A stretch of DNA of 64,000 nt, taken from assembly GCA_029067085.1 (NCBI GenBank), contig JAIEFE010000010.1, positions 62,001 through 126,000 on the forward strand, in the 5' to 3' direction. Position numbers and translations under genes: made by a program. A model generated the notes under the pieces. The model saw only the letters and a program-made list of their open reading frames with translations, had not been told where the DNA came from and did not search any database. Shown one piece after another: positions 7,457 through 15,049 of the stretch (position 1 is its first letter; each line of letters opens with the position of its first letter). Source of the DNA: Lachnospiraceae bacterium. GTDB taxonomy: Bacteria; Bacillota; Clostridia; Lachnospirales; Lachnospiraceae.

Positions 7457-8599
7457 TTATTCAGCCAACAGCGATGCATACTTGGGATTGTTTCTGATTG
7501 CATCCACACATTCTGCCGGAAATTCCTGCATATGATCCTCAATTAATTTGCGATCCAGCATAAAAATCTCTGTCACGCAACTCTTTGCTTTACTGACTAA
7601 CGGTGCCGTGAACTGAGGCATTTGAGGCATTTTCATTATCTGGTTGAATTTGATAAAGTGATCTAATGCAATCTCTAAATATTTCAAAGCGTGTTCAGAA
7701 TCATGCAATTGAACGGATGCGGAAGAACATCTCAAATAGAGCATACACATGTCATTGTGATGCATTCCGAAGTTTCCATCGTCAATGATACTTTCATACA
7801 ACCGTGCGGCAGCCAGGGATGTGTCAAGCGCCGTCTGTGAATGTGCCAGTGAATGGTTTTTCCAAAAGTATAATTCTGTCACTCTGAATAATTGGTGCAT
7901 CAGGGTAAGAATTGCCTCTCCGTTATATTCCTCACCTTTTTCGCCTTCTGCCATGCTTGCAAGAAGCACCTCTCGGCTGATTTTTACAGGCGATTGGGAA
8001 AACGCTGTCCTTTCCGCATTTTCGAAATCCCCCATATATTGATATAGCCAAATAAGCCTGCTTACTGCCAACGTACGGACATCATCGTCGATTTCTTTTT
8101 TCAAAACTTCCTCATATAATGAAATCGCTTCTTTCAAGCATTCTTTATAGGCAGTCTCCGTATCATTCCGATCATCATCGCATCCCTCGGTAGTTATTGC
8201 ACGTACTTTATATTTTTGAGATCCCATTGCTATCAGGGCATCCGCAAGGCGATACTGAAGCTGCCATTCTGCCGGGAACTCCGAAATTGTATTTCGGAGA
8301 AACTCAACACGCAGCGCACTGTCCTTTTTTTCGAATATGGTATCTAGCATCTGGTCAGCCTTTTCTATATACGCCTGCAGCTTTGTCTGTCTGTCGTTAT
8401 CATATCCGAAAAGTTCGTCTATCGTAATATGAAAATAATTTGCGATCGCGGGGAGTATTTCTATATCGGGGTATCCGCCGTTTGCTTCCCAACGGGAAAC
8501 CGCCTGATTGGTAACACCGAGAGCCGCCGCAAGATCCTCCTGCTTTCTACCGTCATGTTTACGCAGTTCTTTGATTTTTTCTCCAAGTTTGATCTGCAT
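7457..8599 (-). CDS. XRE-family regulator with C-terminal helical repeat domain
   Basis: This is a 380-residue protein. Residues ~2-65 are a Cro/C1-type helix-turn-helix (LGEKIKELRKHDGRKQEDLAAALGVTNQAVSRWEANGGYPDIEILPAIANYFHITIDELFG). The remaining ~310 residues are all-helical with TPR-like spacing (LADALIAMG, AISLYEEVLKKE, LAAARLYESII, ALKYLEIALDHF). That arrangement is common in regulators whose repeats bind a peptide or small ligand. I place the start at ATG 8599. A TTG at 8614 is in frame, but its bases are part of the TTGGAGGAAAA ribosome-binding site of the ATG. The target genes are unknown. The gene is transcribed alone from the promoter at 8639-8668. Confidence 0.85.
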   Translation of the reverse strand: MQIKLGEKIKELRKHDGRKQEDLAAALGVTNQAVSRWEANGGYPDIEILPAIANYFHITIDELFGYDNDRQTKLQAYIEKADQMLDTIFEKKDSALRVEFLRNTISEFPAEWQLQYRLADALIAMGSQKYKVRAITTEGCDDDRNDTETAYKECLKEAISLYEEVLKKEIDDDVRTLAVSRLIWLYQYMGDFENAERTAFSQSPVKISREVLLASMAEGEKGEEYNGEAILTLMHQLFRVTELYFWKNHSLAHSQTALDTSLAAARLYESIIDDGNFGMHHNDMCMLYLRCSSASVQLHDSEHALKYLEIALDHFIKFNQIMKMPQMPQFTAPLVSKAKSCVTEIFMLDRKLIEDHMQEFPAECVDAIRNNPKYASLLAE

Positions 8600-8638
8600 A
8601 CTGTTTTCCTCCAATTTTCAATTCACCGGTGTGCCTAA

Positions 8639-8668
8639 AGTATAGCAGAGCGCCCTTAAAATAATCAA
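8639..8668 (-). promoter_or_regulatory. Promoter of the XRE gene
   Basis: On the minus strand, TTGATT (8663-8668) and TATACT (8639-8644) lie 18 bp apart. The -35 region carries overlapping repeats (AATTGATAATTGATT), a plausible autoregulatory XRE site. Confidence 0.65.
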
Positions 8669-8711
8669 TTATCAATTCGTTGTTTGACAATCAAGCCTCC
8701 GTTGATTTTTC

Positions 8712-9197
8712 TCATACTTTATCTGCCTCCTTCTTTTCATAAAATATCAAGGTAAGTCTTTCGTTAGTGACTTCTGTTTTTCCTGTCTGCCGATACCCCA
8801 TTTTCTCGTATAAATGACAGTTTTTGGGTTCCTGCAAAATGGTGTCCAGTTCCCAATTCCCCTTCCCGTGCAGCTCCTCACACAGCCGGATTGCTTCCTG
8901 TGCAATGCCTTTCCCCTGAAATTCCGGCAAAATAAATAGCGGGGAAATTCTCTTGTTACTGCCTACTTCCTTTTGATCAACAATACGGATCGCTCCGACT
9001 TTCTGCTGTCCGACACAGATAAAATAGTAAAAAGTAAAATCCTGTTTCAAACGTGCTTCCACTCTTTCCACACTTTCATTTCCGGGATTTGTATCAAAAT
9101 CCTGATATTTCTCCAATAATTCTTTGAAAGCTTCGACCTGCATGGAGTGTATTTCTTTTGCATTGTCAATATTTGCCCTTGATAATGTTACTTCCAT
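8712..9197 (-). CDS. GNAT family N-acetyltransferase
   Basis: This is a 161-residue acetyltransferase. LFILPEFQGKGIAQEAIRLCEELHG contains the acetyl-CoA loop (Q-G-K-G-I-A), and LYEKMGYRQTGKTEVTNERLTLIFYEK is the closing strand-helix pair. The sequence belongs to the broad GNAT type related to YjcF/ElaA-like proteins, with no substrate assignment. It starts 19 bases after the preceding GNAT gene, with GGAGG eight bases before the ATG. It therefore shares the transcript governed by the leader at 9655-9933. If that leader senses antibiotics, this protein could be a second modifying enzyme. Confidence 0.88.
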   Translation of the reverse strand: MEVTLSRANIDNAKEIHSMQVEAFKELLEKYQDFDTNPGNESVERVEARLKQDFTFYYFICVGQQKVGAIRIVDQKEVGSNKRISPLFILPEFQGKGIAQEAIRLCEELHGKGNWELDTILQEPKNCHLYEKMGYRQTGKTEVTNERLTLIFYEKKEADKV

Positions 9198-9216
9198 ATG
9201 CAGCCTCCGTATTAAA

Positions 9217-9654
9217 TTAAATCAATTTTTTAAGTTGGTGTATATTTTTATTTCTATAAATCAGGTCATCCCTTACCGTAAATCCTGCCTTTTCCCAGAA
9301 AGTGTTGCCCGATACATTTTTCTCAAATGCCACCAACGCTACTTTGTGTATGCCCTTCGCTTCCAAAGCCGTCATTGCTGAATCAACCAGCTTTTTCCCG
9401 ATTCCCTGCCCTCTGTATTCTTTCTTGACAGTTGTATGATAAATAAAACCTCTGCGTCCGTCATGACCACTCATAATGACGCCTATGAGTTTTCCATTAT
9501 CCTCAGCAACAAAGCATGTATTGGGGTTTCGTAATAAATATTTGGCGATTCCTTCCCTTGAATCATCTGTTGTATTCAATCCCATACCTTCCGTATGTAT
9601 CCATAAATCATATACTTTTTCATAATCTTCAATATCCATTGTTCTGATTATCAT
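9217..9654 (-). CDS. GNAT family N-acetyltransferase under leader-peptide attenuation
   Basis: This is a 145-residue acetyltransferase. IIRTMDIEDYEKVYDLW is the opening strand, TVKKEYRGQGIGKKLVDSAMTALE the acetyl-CoA loop (R-G-Q-G-I-G), and NTFWEKAGFTVRDDLIYRNK the end of the fold. The start is ATG 9654, with AGGAG eight bases upstream. An in-frame ATG at 9723 is rejected because the sequence between forms a strong terminator hairpin. The gene heads a two-GNAT operon behind a leader with a promoter, an 18-codon peptide, an antiterminator and a terminator. That setting, known for resistance genes, suggests an antibiotic or other translation inhibitor as substrate. The sequence alone does not show it. 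Confidence 0.9.
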   Translation of the reverse strand: MIIRTMDIEDYEKVYDLWIHTEGMGLNTTDDSREGIAKYLLRNPNTCFVAEDNGKLIGVIMSGHDGRRGFIYHTTVKKEYRGQGIGKKLVDSAMTALEAKGIHKVALVAFEKNVSGNTFWEKAGFTVRDDLIYRNKNIHQLKKLI

Positions 9655-9678
9655 TGTAATATCTCCTTTCCAAACAAA

Positions 9679-9713
9679 AAATGCACCAAACATACAATAT
9701 GTCCAGTGCATTT
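9679..9713 (-). terminator. Attenuator terminator before the GNAT gene
   Basis: In the minus-strand RNA, AAAUGCAC (9706-9713) pairs with GUGCAUUU (9679-9686). The stem continues through three G-U pairs and ACAUA/UAUGU to a 3-nt loop, about 16 bp in all. A U-run follows (9672-9678, broken once by G). The hairpin lies about 12 bases before the ribosome-binding site of the GNAT gene, so read-through is needed for expression. Confidence 0.8.
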
Positions 9714-9754
9714 CTAAAATCATGGGCCATTAAAATAATTACAACTTACACCTA

Positions 9755-9810
9755 CCGATTTATATGCACAGACATATCAGACCTACCTGCGTAACTGTGC
9801 ATCCAATCGG
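9755..9810 (-). promoter_or_regulatory. Antiterminator strand and its sequestering hairpin
   Basis: The segment 9764-9777 (minus strand AUAUGUCUGUGCAU) is complementary to the 5' arm of the terminator at 9679-9713: AUAUGUC pairs with GACAUAU and GUGCAU with AUGCAC, around a small bulge. The same segment can instead pair upstream: UGCACAG (minus of 9795-9801) with CUGUGCA (minus of 9765-9771), and CCGAUU (9805-9810) with AAUCGG (9755-9760). The two pairings exclude each other, the logic of an attenuator. A ribosome paused on the upstream leader peptide could decide between them. Confidence 0.65.
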
Positions 9811-9823
9811 AACACAATTACTT

Positions 9824-9880
9824 CTAAGTACGTCTGTAATACAGGTACATGTAATTTCTTGTAAAATGTAAGTTCTGCAT
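9824..9880 (-). CDS. 18-residue leader peptide
   Basis: A short open frame, MQNLHFTRNYMYLYYRRT, starts at ATG 9880 with AGGAG seven bases upstream (9888-9892). It lies directly below a strong promoter and ends with TAG. The peptide is rich in Tyr and Arg at its end (YMYLYYRRT). It is too short for a functional domain, and its place before mutually exclusive hairpins marks it as a regulatory leader. Its early codons (minus of 9867-9874, AACTTACA) can also pair with UGUAAGUU at 9743-9750. Translation would disrupt that helix. Confidence 0.65.
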   Translation of the reverse strand: MQNLHFTRNYMYLYYRRT

Positions 9881-9904
9881 TTTTGTTCTCCTAAATTTTC
9901 TATT

Positions 9905-9933
9905 AAATTATCATAATGCTATTCCTATGTCAA
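9905..9933 (-). promoter_or_regulatory. Promoter of the attenuated GNAT operon
   Basis: On the minus strand a perfect TTGACA (9928-9933) is followed after 17 bp by TAATTT (9905-9910), preceded by TGA as an extended -10. Transcription would begin just upstream of the leader peptide. The 306 bases between the GNAT gene and the next gene are wholly accounted for by this leader. Confidence 0.75.
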
Positions 9934-9960
9934 GTAGTATTTTTGAAATAGCATTGTCAT

Positions 9961-10761
9961 TCAGATGTGCAGATCTTTTCTTTCAAATAGCACAATTCCC
10001 AATATATACAACACAACGGCGCCTGCGAAAAGCACAAGTACAGCGGCTATTGCACTGCTTTTACCGACAATGATGTTGTCCAGATCAAACAGGGTGAAAA
10101 AGGTGAAATACTTCGCATTTTCGGCGTTTCCGCCAACATTTGCAAGCATCTGCAACACATACATAAATGCCGGAATCCCTGCTCCGAATGCAACACTGTA
10201 TTTTGTGTCAGAAAACAGGCAGGAAGAAAGAAAACAGATACCTCCAATAAACAAATGCAGGCACAGCAGTCCGCCGTTCAGCATAACGAGTTCTGTTGCA
10301 TCAAGTTCCCCGGGAAAACCACTTTCGGCGCAAATCAACTCCACGATAGTGCTATAAAAAACAAGCAGTAAAATTCCGCTTATGAGTGCTGTCATCTGCG
10401 TAAGCGCAATGGTATGTCGTTTTACAGGTGCAGCCACCAGTGAAACCATGGATCCTTTGTCCACATATTTTGCAATCAGGGCATTTCCGCGCAGGATACT
10501 AAATACCATCGGGAAAATCAACAGGATGAATCCATAGAGATACGACGTCATAAATCCCAAAAGGTTTGCAGTGTTTGTTTTCATGCCCACAGCCGCCATC
10601 AGCTCAGGCATCATTTTTGCAAAGCTATCCAAGGTTTTCATCACTTCGGGATCGTACAGACTAATAATAATAGCAACATACATGGTAATTACTGCACCGA
10701 AAATGACCAGCAGCTTGATGCTTCCTTTCATTTCACGTTTATACAGCGCCATGCTGATCAT
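9961..10761 (-). CDS. ABC transporter permease
   Basis: This is a roughly 266-residue membrane protein with an N-terminal cytoplasmic LYKREMKGSIKLL and six hydrophobic segments (about 18-38, 70-95, 110-135, 155-180, 190-210 and 235-258). It resembles ABC-2 permeases of the YhaP/NatB-like kind. The ALIAKYVDKGSMVSLVAAPVKRHTIALTQ segment is the coupling region. The start is ATG 10761 with GGAGG eight bases before it; a GTG at 10770 lies too close to that site. The start overlaps the end of the ATPase gene. It is the third gene of a tetR-ATPase-permease operon, an arrangement typical of self-regulated drug or peptide exporters. Confidence 0.85.
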   Translation of the reverse strand: MISMALYKREMKGSIKLLVIFGAVITMYVAIIISLYDPEVMKTLDSFAKMMPELMAAVGMKTNTANLLGFMTSYLYGFILLIFPMVFSILRGNALIAKYVDKGSMVSLVAAPVKRHTIALTQMTALISGILLLVFYSTIVELICAESGFPGELDATELVMLNGGLLCLHLFIGGICFLSSCLFSDTKYSVAFGAGIPAFMYVLQMLANVGGNAENAKYFTFFTLFDLDNIIVGKSSAIAAVLVLFAGAVVLYILGIVLFERKDLHI

Positions 10762-11572
10762 GTTTGTCACCTCCGTAATAATTCATGAATATCTCTTCCA
10801 GACTCTGCTTCGTTGTGACAGTGACCTGCGATTCGTTGCGTATACCGTTAAAATCTGCAGCAAATGCTTCAGCGGCAGCTTCACTTTCAAGAGTTACGGT
10901 GTAACTGCGTGTATGTCGTTCCCGCAGAGCTTTCGCATAGTCAACAGCTACCATTCTGCCATTCCTTATAATGCCGATGCGGTCACAGGTCCGTTCCACC
11001 TCTTCAAACATATGGCTTGACATGAGTATCGTCTTGCCATGCTCTTTTTCCTCCGCTACTAAGTCAATAAACCGGTTTTGCATCAGTGGATCAAGTCCGC
11101 TGGTTGGTTCATCAAGGATCAGGATATCGGGATCATGCATAAATGCGGCAACAATTCCAATCTTTTGTTTCATCCCTTTGCTCATCTTTTTTATTTTGCT
11201 TTTAGGGTCCAGTTCAAAGCGTTCCAGCAATTCTTCTTTTCGATTCTGTGTACCTAGCTTACGGTATTCTGCGATGAATTTCAAAAACTCCGTCCCCGAC
11301 ATATCGTCAAAGAAACTGATCTCACCGGGAATATAGCCGAGTCTTGCCTGCACTTTATCTCTCCCGCTCCAGCAATCCAGACCGTCAATGGTACATTTCC
11401 CTGATCTTGGTTTTAAAAATCCCATCAGATGGCGTATCGTTGTGGTTTTTCCTGCACCGTTCGGCCCCAAAAAGCCGAAGGCTTCCCCTTGATTCACATG
11501 GAAAGATATATCGAATACCCCTTTCCCGTTTCCATAGTCACGTACAAGGTTTTCAATACTTATAGCGCTCAT
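10739..11572 (-). CDS. ABC transporter ATP-binding protein
   Basis: This is a 277-residue ATPase with Walker A GPNGAGKTT, signature MSKGMKQKIG, Walker B ILILDEPTSGLD and switch SSHMFEEVE. The LSKGMKQK-like signature, in place of LSGGQ, is typical of ABC-2 ATPases of the bacitracin and lantibiotic-immunity type (BcrA-like). A C-terminal extension of about 65 residues ends in SLEEIFMNYYGGD, also normal for this group. AGGAGG lies before the ATG, and the start overlaps the tetR stop by four bases. It works with the following permease; the substrate is unknown. Confidence 0.9.
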   Translation of the reverse strand: MSAISIENLVRDYGNGKGVFDISFHVNQGEAFGFLGPNGAGKTTTIRHLMGFLKPRSGKCTIDGLDCWSGRDKVQARLGYIPGEISFFDDMSGTEFLKFIAEYRKLGTQNRKEELLERFELDPKSKIKKMSKGMKQKIGIVAAFMHDPDILILDEPTSGLDPLMQNRFIDLVAEEKEHGKTILMSSHMFEEVERTCDRIGIIRNGRMVAVDYAKALRERHTRSYTVTLESEAAAEAFAADFNGIRNESQVTVTTKQSLEEIFMNYYGGDKHDQHGAV

Positions 11573-12189
11573 AGATACTCCTCCTTATATGCAATCCGCT
11601 TAAACATATCCGTCCAGTTTGAAAGTGCTGTTTCGATTGCATCTAAACATAATGGCTCATTGTTCATTTGCAGTTCATGGAGATAGCCGTCTACCAACCA
11701 GATCATCATTTTATATATTTCAAACGGGTTTACATCTTCTCTAAATTTGCTTAAATCTATTTTGCTGAAGTATTTTATATAACTCTGCTCAAATTCCTTC
11801 TTTATATTCCCTTTCAAATCATCAGATATCTCTTCTTTATCGGAATAAAAGGAACGCATCGCAAACTCTACCATATATGGATTTTCAGCCATCATTTTAA
11901 ATTTTTTCACGGAAGCGTAAGCTATGAGTTCAAAAAAATCCGTCATTTCCAAAAGCTTGGGATCAGTCACACTCTCAGTAGTGCTTCGTTTAACATACTC
12001 AAATACCGTTAAATATAAATCCTTTTTGTTATGGAAATAGTAAAAAAGCAATCCTTTAGAAACCCCAGCCTTAGCGGCGATCAAATCAGTAGACGCTTTT
12101 TTATATTCATATTTGGAAAAAACTTCTGTTGCCGCCCGCAAAATAGAAAGCTGCTTTTCTTCCGGAAGCTCTTTGAATCTTTCGCTCAT
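11569..12189 (-). CDS. TetR/AcrR family transcriptional regulator
   Basis: This is a 206-residue repressor-type protein. Residues ~8-55 hold the TetR helix-turn-helix (ILRAATEVFSKYEYKKASTDLIAAKAGVSKGLLFYYFHNKKDLYLTVFEYV). The C-terminal helical domain (to ~200) would bind the inducer and dimerise. It is first in an operon with the ABC ATPase and permease, overlapping the former by four bases. It most likely represses its own operon through the palindrome in the upstream promoter and is released by a compound exported by the pump. The inducer is unknown. Confidence 0.9.
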   Translation of the reverse strand: MSERFKELPEEKQLSILRAATEVFSKYEYKKASTDLIAAKAGVSKGLLFYYFHNKKDLYLTVFEYVKRSTTESVTDPKLLEMTDFFELIAYASVKKFKMMAENPYMVEFAMRSFYSDKEEISDDLKGNIKKEFEQSYIKYFSKIDLSKFREDVNPFEIYKMMIWLVDGYLHELQMNNEPLCLDAIETALSNWTDMFKRIAYKEEYL

Positions 12190-12240
12190 ACTCTCACCAT
12201 TACCATTGACTACTTTAGTTTGACTGATCTGCTTAGCCTA

Positions 12241-12268
12241 AATATACCTGTTTGACTCAAATTTTCAA
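12241..12268 (-). promoter_or_regulatory. tetR operon promoter with palindromic operator
   Basis: On the minus strand, TTGAAA (12263-12268) and TATATT (12241-12246) are 16 bp apart. The spacer contains the perfect odd palindrome TTTGAGTCAAA (12251-12261). The half-site AGTCAAAC recurs about 28 bases downstream. This is a natural autoregulatory site for the TetR protein. Confidence 0.65.
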
Positions 12269-12301
12269 CCCCCTGCGCAAATAAATATTTTATGACTTAA
12301 A

Positions 12302-12345
12302 AAGACGGTACACAGCCGCATTTTCACAATGCAATGTACCGTCTT
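12302..12345 (-). terminator. 44-bp hairpin repeat, copy 1 (terminator of the solute-binding lipoprotein gene)
   Basis: AAGACGGTACA (12302-12312) and its exact complement (12335-12345) form an 11-bp stem with an inner GCATT/AATGC hairpin (12318-12332). On the minus strand a T-run follows, about 90 bases after the stop of the lipoprotein gene. It aligns base for base with the element at 14961-15004 (33 of 44 identical), with paired changes that keep the stem. Confidence 0.8.
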
Positions 12346-12433
12346 CCTTTATTGATCATCTTCTCTTCCACACACGAAATCAGTATTACATTACTACTCC
12401 AATCAAGCTTAGCATCACGGATCAGGAAACACT

Positions 12434-14809
12434 CTATTCCGCCATATAAATAGATATCTTCTTCTCAATCGCATTCACTGCTTCCTCCAGACTCAGTTCT
12501 CCCTGCATATACCGGATCCCTTCCTCATATACGGCATTTTCCAACACAGTATCTTCTATATATACCGTATCAACCGCCTCTATGCATTTCCTCAGATCCG
12601 CGATCTGTTTTTCATTTATTGTGAGCTTAATCTCTTCCTCCTTGCTATCTAAAAAAATATATCTCTCCGTATTTTCAGGAATGATAAAGTTCTCATCAAA
12701 CGCCGCCTTGTTTACTGCAAGTCCATAATACAAATTCGACTGCATTTCCCTGCCAAGGCACAGCCTTATAAAATTCTGCGCCGAACCGGGATTTTCCGAT
12801 GCTGCATTGATTCCAAGCAAAGTTCTGGCACAAAATACATTGCTGCTCTGCCCATTCATCACTGTCCATTTACTTCCCTCGAACCCCTCCACCTTATCTA
12901 CGGAAGCCATCATATCATATACGACAGCTCTTGATAAAGCCGAATATGACAGTTGTATCGATCCTTCGTAATAAAAAATTACGTTATCAAGCGCTCTGAA
13001 GTCTGGGTGATCGTCCTTGGATACGCCCTGAGCCTCCAGCCATGAATCATTTCTCCATTGATACTCCTCAATGATTTCTTCCGGCAGTCCATCCATCTGC
13101 ACATCATATATTCTCTTGGTCTGTTTTAAGAATTGCGTGATGGCTTCTCTGTCGAGTTCTCCGCGTTCTGTTATCCACGCCGGAACGCAGGTTATTGCAA
13201 AATAACGCATGATCCCCTTTTCCGTACAGATGTTAAGTAAATCTTTACCCGGGTTATCCTTGCGTAATTCCTCCATCACATCCGCGATACTCTCAAGATC
13301 TTTTAACTGCGATATATATTTTTTCGCTCCCATCATAACCGGAATATTGATTTCACAGGGAAAAGCGCAAACCTTATCATCCTTTTTCATTGTCTGAACA
13401 ATGCTGTCAAATATTTCCTCCTCACCGCTAAGGCTCCCCAAAATCGTACTTAAATCCAGCAGTATGCCTTTTTCAATATAGGAGTCAAGCGGCATATCAT
13501 CCAAGATCAATACATCTGGTCCGTCTCCCGCCATGATCCTGGTATTCAGTTTCTTCAGGGCGTCCTCTCTTGTAACGGAACTGCCTTTCTCCATACCGAT
13601 TTCATATTCCACTGCGATACCAGGATATGCTGCCATAAACACGGCGATTGCCTGACGTATGGTATCATTTTCCTTAAGGCTGTAAACCTTCAGCCTGTCA
13701 TCCGGCACAGTTGTCACCTCAGGGTCATAGACATAGCGGACCAGTCTGGCGCCGGTATATGATGTGATTTCCGTAAATAAAGCCAGAAAGGCATTATCTT
13801 CCAGCATGATCATATCTGTCAGTCCATAGGACGGATTGCTAAATGTGCATAGGCTGCCGTCAATGATCTGCTCCATTGCACTTCCGCCTATTACATGCCT
13901 GTGTAAGCCTTTTTCACCTGCAATGTATATGACTCCTTCTTCTCCCGGGAAAAAATATATTTGATATTTCCCGCTTATATTATATTTATTGCCGCCAAAA
14001 TAGTTTTCTCTTATGAAATCGGCTAATACTTCATCCTCCACATATTCTTTCTTTTCCATATCATAGATCAGAGGCGGCTCATATCCCGGCACTTCCAGAA
14101 ACATCAGGTTCCCCTGCAACTGCATAAACACCGGACTCTCACCCTGAACTGTCATAAAATATTCACAGCTTCCGTCTTCTTTTACCTCATAAAGATCACT
14201 GCTGTTTGAAATACTGACAAAAATTCTTCCCTTATCCGTTATTCCCACAGCCTTCGGATATTTATTATCTCCGCTCACAGGAATATCAATAAGGCTTTCG
14301 GTATCATCAGGTCTGATAACAAGCAGCTCTGATCTTAAAGTTTGTCCATTGAAATTATGTCTAGCCTCCTTTTTGTCAGATGAATCATTATATATAACCG
14401 CTGCCGTATTATCTGCGCCAATGGCTATCTCTGAAGGCATCTTCCCTTCATGATTCAATCTGCTGCGCCATTTTCTGTCCTCCCCTTTCCATGTCGCTCC
14501 ATTATCATCCGAAATCAGAAACGAACTATAGTTGTCAGATAAAACAATCCTGCCATCCGATAATCTATGCAGTCTGCTTCCGGAGCCGCTGATTCTGTTG
14601 TCAGTAAAATCAGTAACTTCTTCCACATAACGTCCCATAGCTATGTTTCCGTCCGCCAGTTGTGAATCCGTACCGTCTTCGCCGACATTCTTCGAAAGCG
14701 TCCCATCTGTACCATTTACGCCGTCTTCATGTGTTTTCCCGCAACCCGCCAGGCATGTAAACAACATTATCACCGCCATCAGCAGCGCCAACAGCCTTTT
14801 TGTTTTCAT
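12434..14809 (-). CDS. Lipoprotein: beta-propeller-like domain plus extracellular solute-binding domain
   Basis: This is a 791-residue secreted lipoprotein. The signal peptide ends in the lipobox LAGC with Cys23. Residues ~60-370 read like repeats of a beta-propeller, including an Asp-box SDDNGATW (100-107) and strands such as GITDKGRIFVSI and GLHRHVIGG. Residues ~380-791 look like a family 1 extracellular solute-binding protein (DRLKVYSLKENDTIRQAIAVFMAAYPGIAVEYE ... GDGPDVLILDDMPLDSYIEKGILLDLS). Such proteins usually deliver sugars to an ABC importer and lack the propeller. No permease gene is nearby, so the partner is elsewhere or the protein is a sensor. CCGGGAG precedes the ATG, and the gene has its own promoter and terminator. 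Confidence 0.8.
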   Translation of the reverse strand: MKTKRLLALLMAVIMLFTCLAGCGKTHEDGVNGTDGTLSKNVGEDGTDSQLADGNIAMGRYVEEVTDFTDNRISGSGSRLHRLSDGRIVLSDNYSSFLISDDNGATWKGEDRKWRSRLNHEGKMPSEIAIGADNTAAVIYNDSSDKKEARHNFNGQTLRSELLVIRPDDTESLIDIPVSGDNKYPKAVGITDKGRIFVSISNSSDLYEVKEDGSCEYFMTVQGESPVFMQLQGNLMFLEVPGYEPPLIYDMEKKEYVEDEVLADFIRENYFGGNKYNISGKYQIYFFPGEEGVIYIAGEKGLHRHVIGGSAMEQIIDGSLCTFSNPSYGLTDMIMLEDNAFLALFTEITSYTGARLVRYVYDPEVTTVPDDRLKVYSLKENDTIRQAIAVFMAAYPGIAVEYEIGMEKGSSVTREDALKKLNTRIMAGDGPDVLILDDMPLDSYIEKGILLDLSTILGSLSGEEEIFDSIVQTMKKDDKVCAFPCEINIPVMMGAKKYISQLKDLESIADVMEELRKDNPGKDLLNICTEKGIMRYFAITCVPAWITERGELDREAITQFLKQTKRIYDVQMDGLPEEIIEEYQWRNDSWLEAQGVSKDDHPDFRALDNVIFYYEGSIQLSYSALSRAVVYDMMASVDKVEGFEGSKWTVMNGQSSNVFCARTLLGINAASENPGSAQNFIRLCLGREMQSNLYYGLAVNKAAFDENFIIPENTERYIFLDSKEEEIKLTINEKQIADLRKCIEAVDTVYIEDTVLENAVYEEGIRYMQGELSLEEAVNAIEKKISIYMAE

Positions 14810-14867
14810 GTTTCTTTCTCCCGGATCATTTTACAAACCCAATTTGCCTTAACAGCATACATAAAAA

Positions 14868-14876
14868 ATTATATCA
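14868..14876 (-). promoter_or_regulatory. Extended -10 promoter of the solute-binding lipoprotein gene
   Basis: On the minus strand a perfect TATAAT (14868-14873) is preceded by TGA, an extended -10. No good -35 is visible at 17 bp. The upstream side carries a direct repeat of TTTAGAGATT about 15 bases apart, a possible activator site. Confidence 0.55.
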
Positions 14877-14960
14877 CATCAATCTCTAAAAAATCTCTAA
14901 AGCATAATTAAGGATATATATGTGGATACAGTATTCTATTAAGTCAACTGCTTACAAAAA

Positions 14961-15004
14961 GAGACAGTACATAGCTGCGTTTTCACGCCACAATGTACTG
15001 TCTC
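14961..15004 (-). terminator. 44-bp hairpin repeat, copy 2 (terminator of ackA)
   Basis: GAGACAGTACAT (14961-14972) pairs perfectly with 14993-15004, a 12-bp stem with an inner GCG/CGC. On the minus strand it is followed by TTTTT, 46 bases after the ackA stop. Compared with copy 1, base pairs 1-44 and 6-39 both change as pairs (A-T to G-C and G-C to A-T), so structure is conserved rather than sequence alone. Confidence 0.8.
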
Positions 15005-15049
15005 CTCTCATTCTTTAATCGAAAATCTTCGATAAAAATAAATTCTATC

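Noticed and set aside
8600..8614. TTG at 8614 as start of the XRE regulator
   Set aside because: The TTGGAGGAAAA sequence is the ribosome-binding site for the ATG at 8599.
9714..9906. T-box or known riboswitch in the GNAT leader
   Set aside because: No T-box GGGTGGNACCGCG-like core or familiar aptamer is present. The leader peptide and terminator explain the region better.
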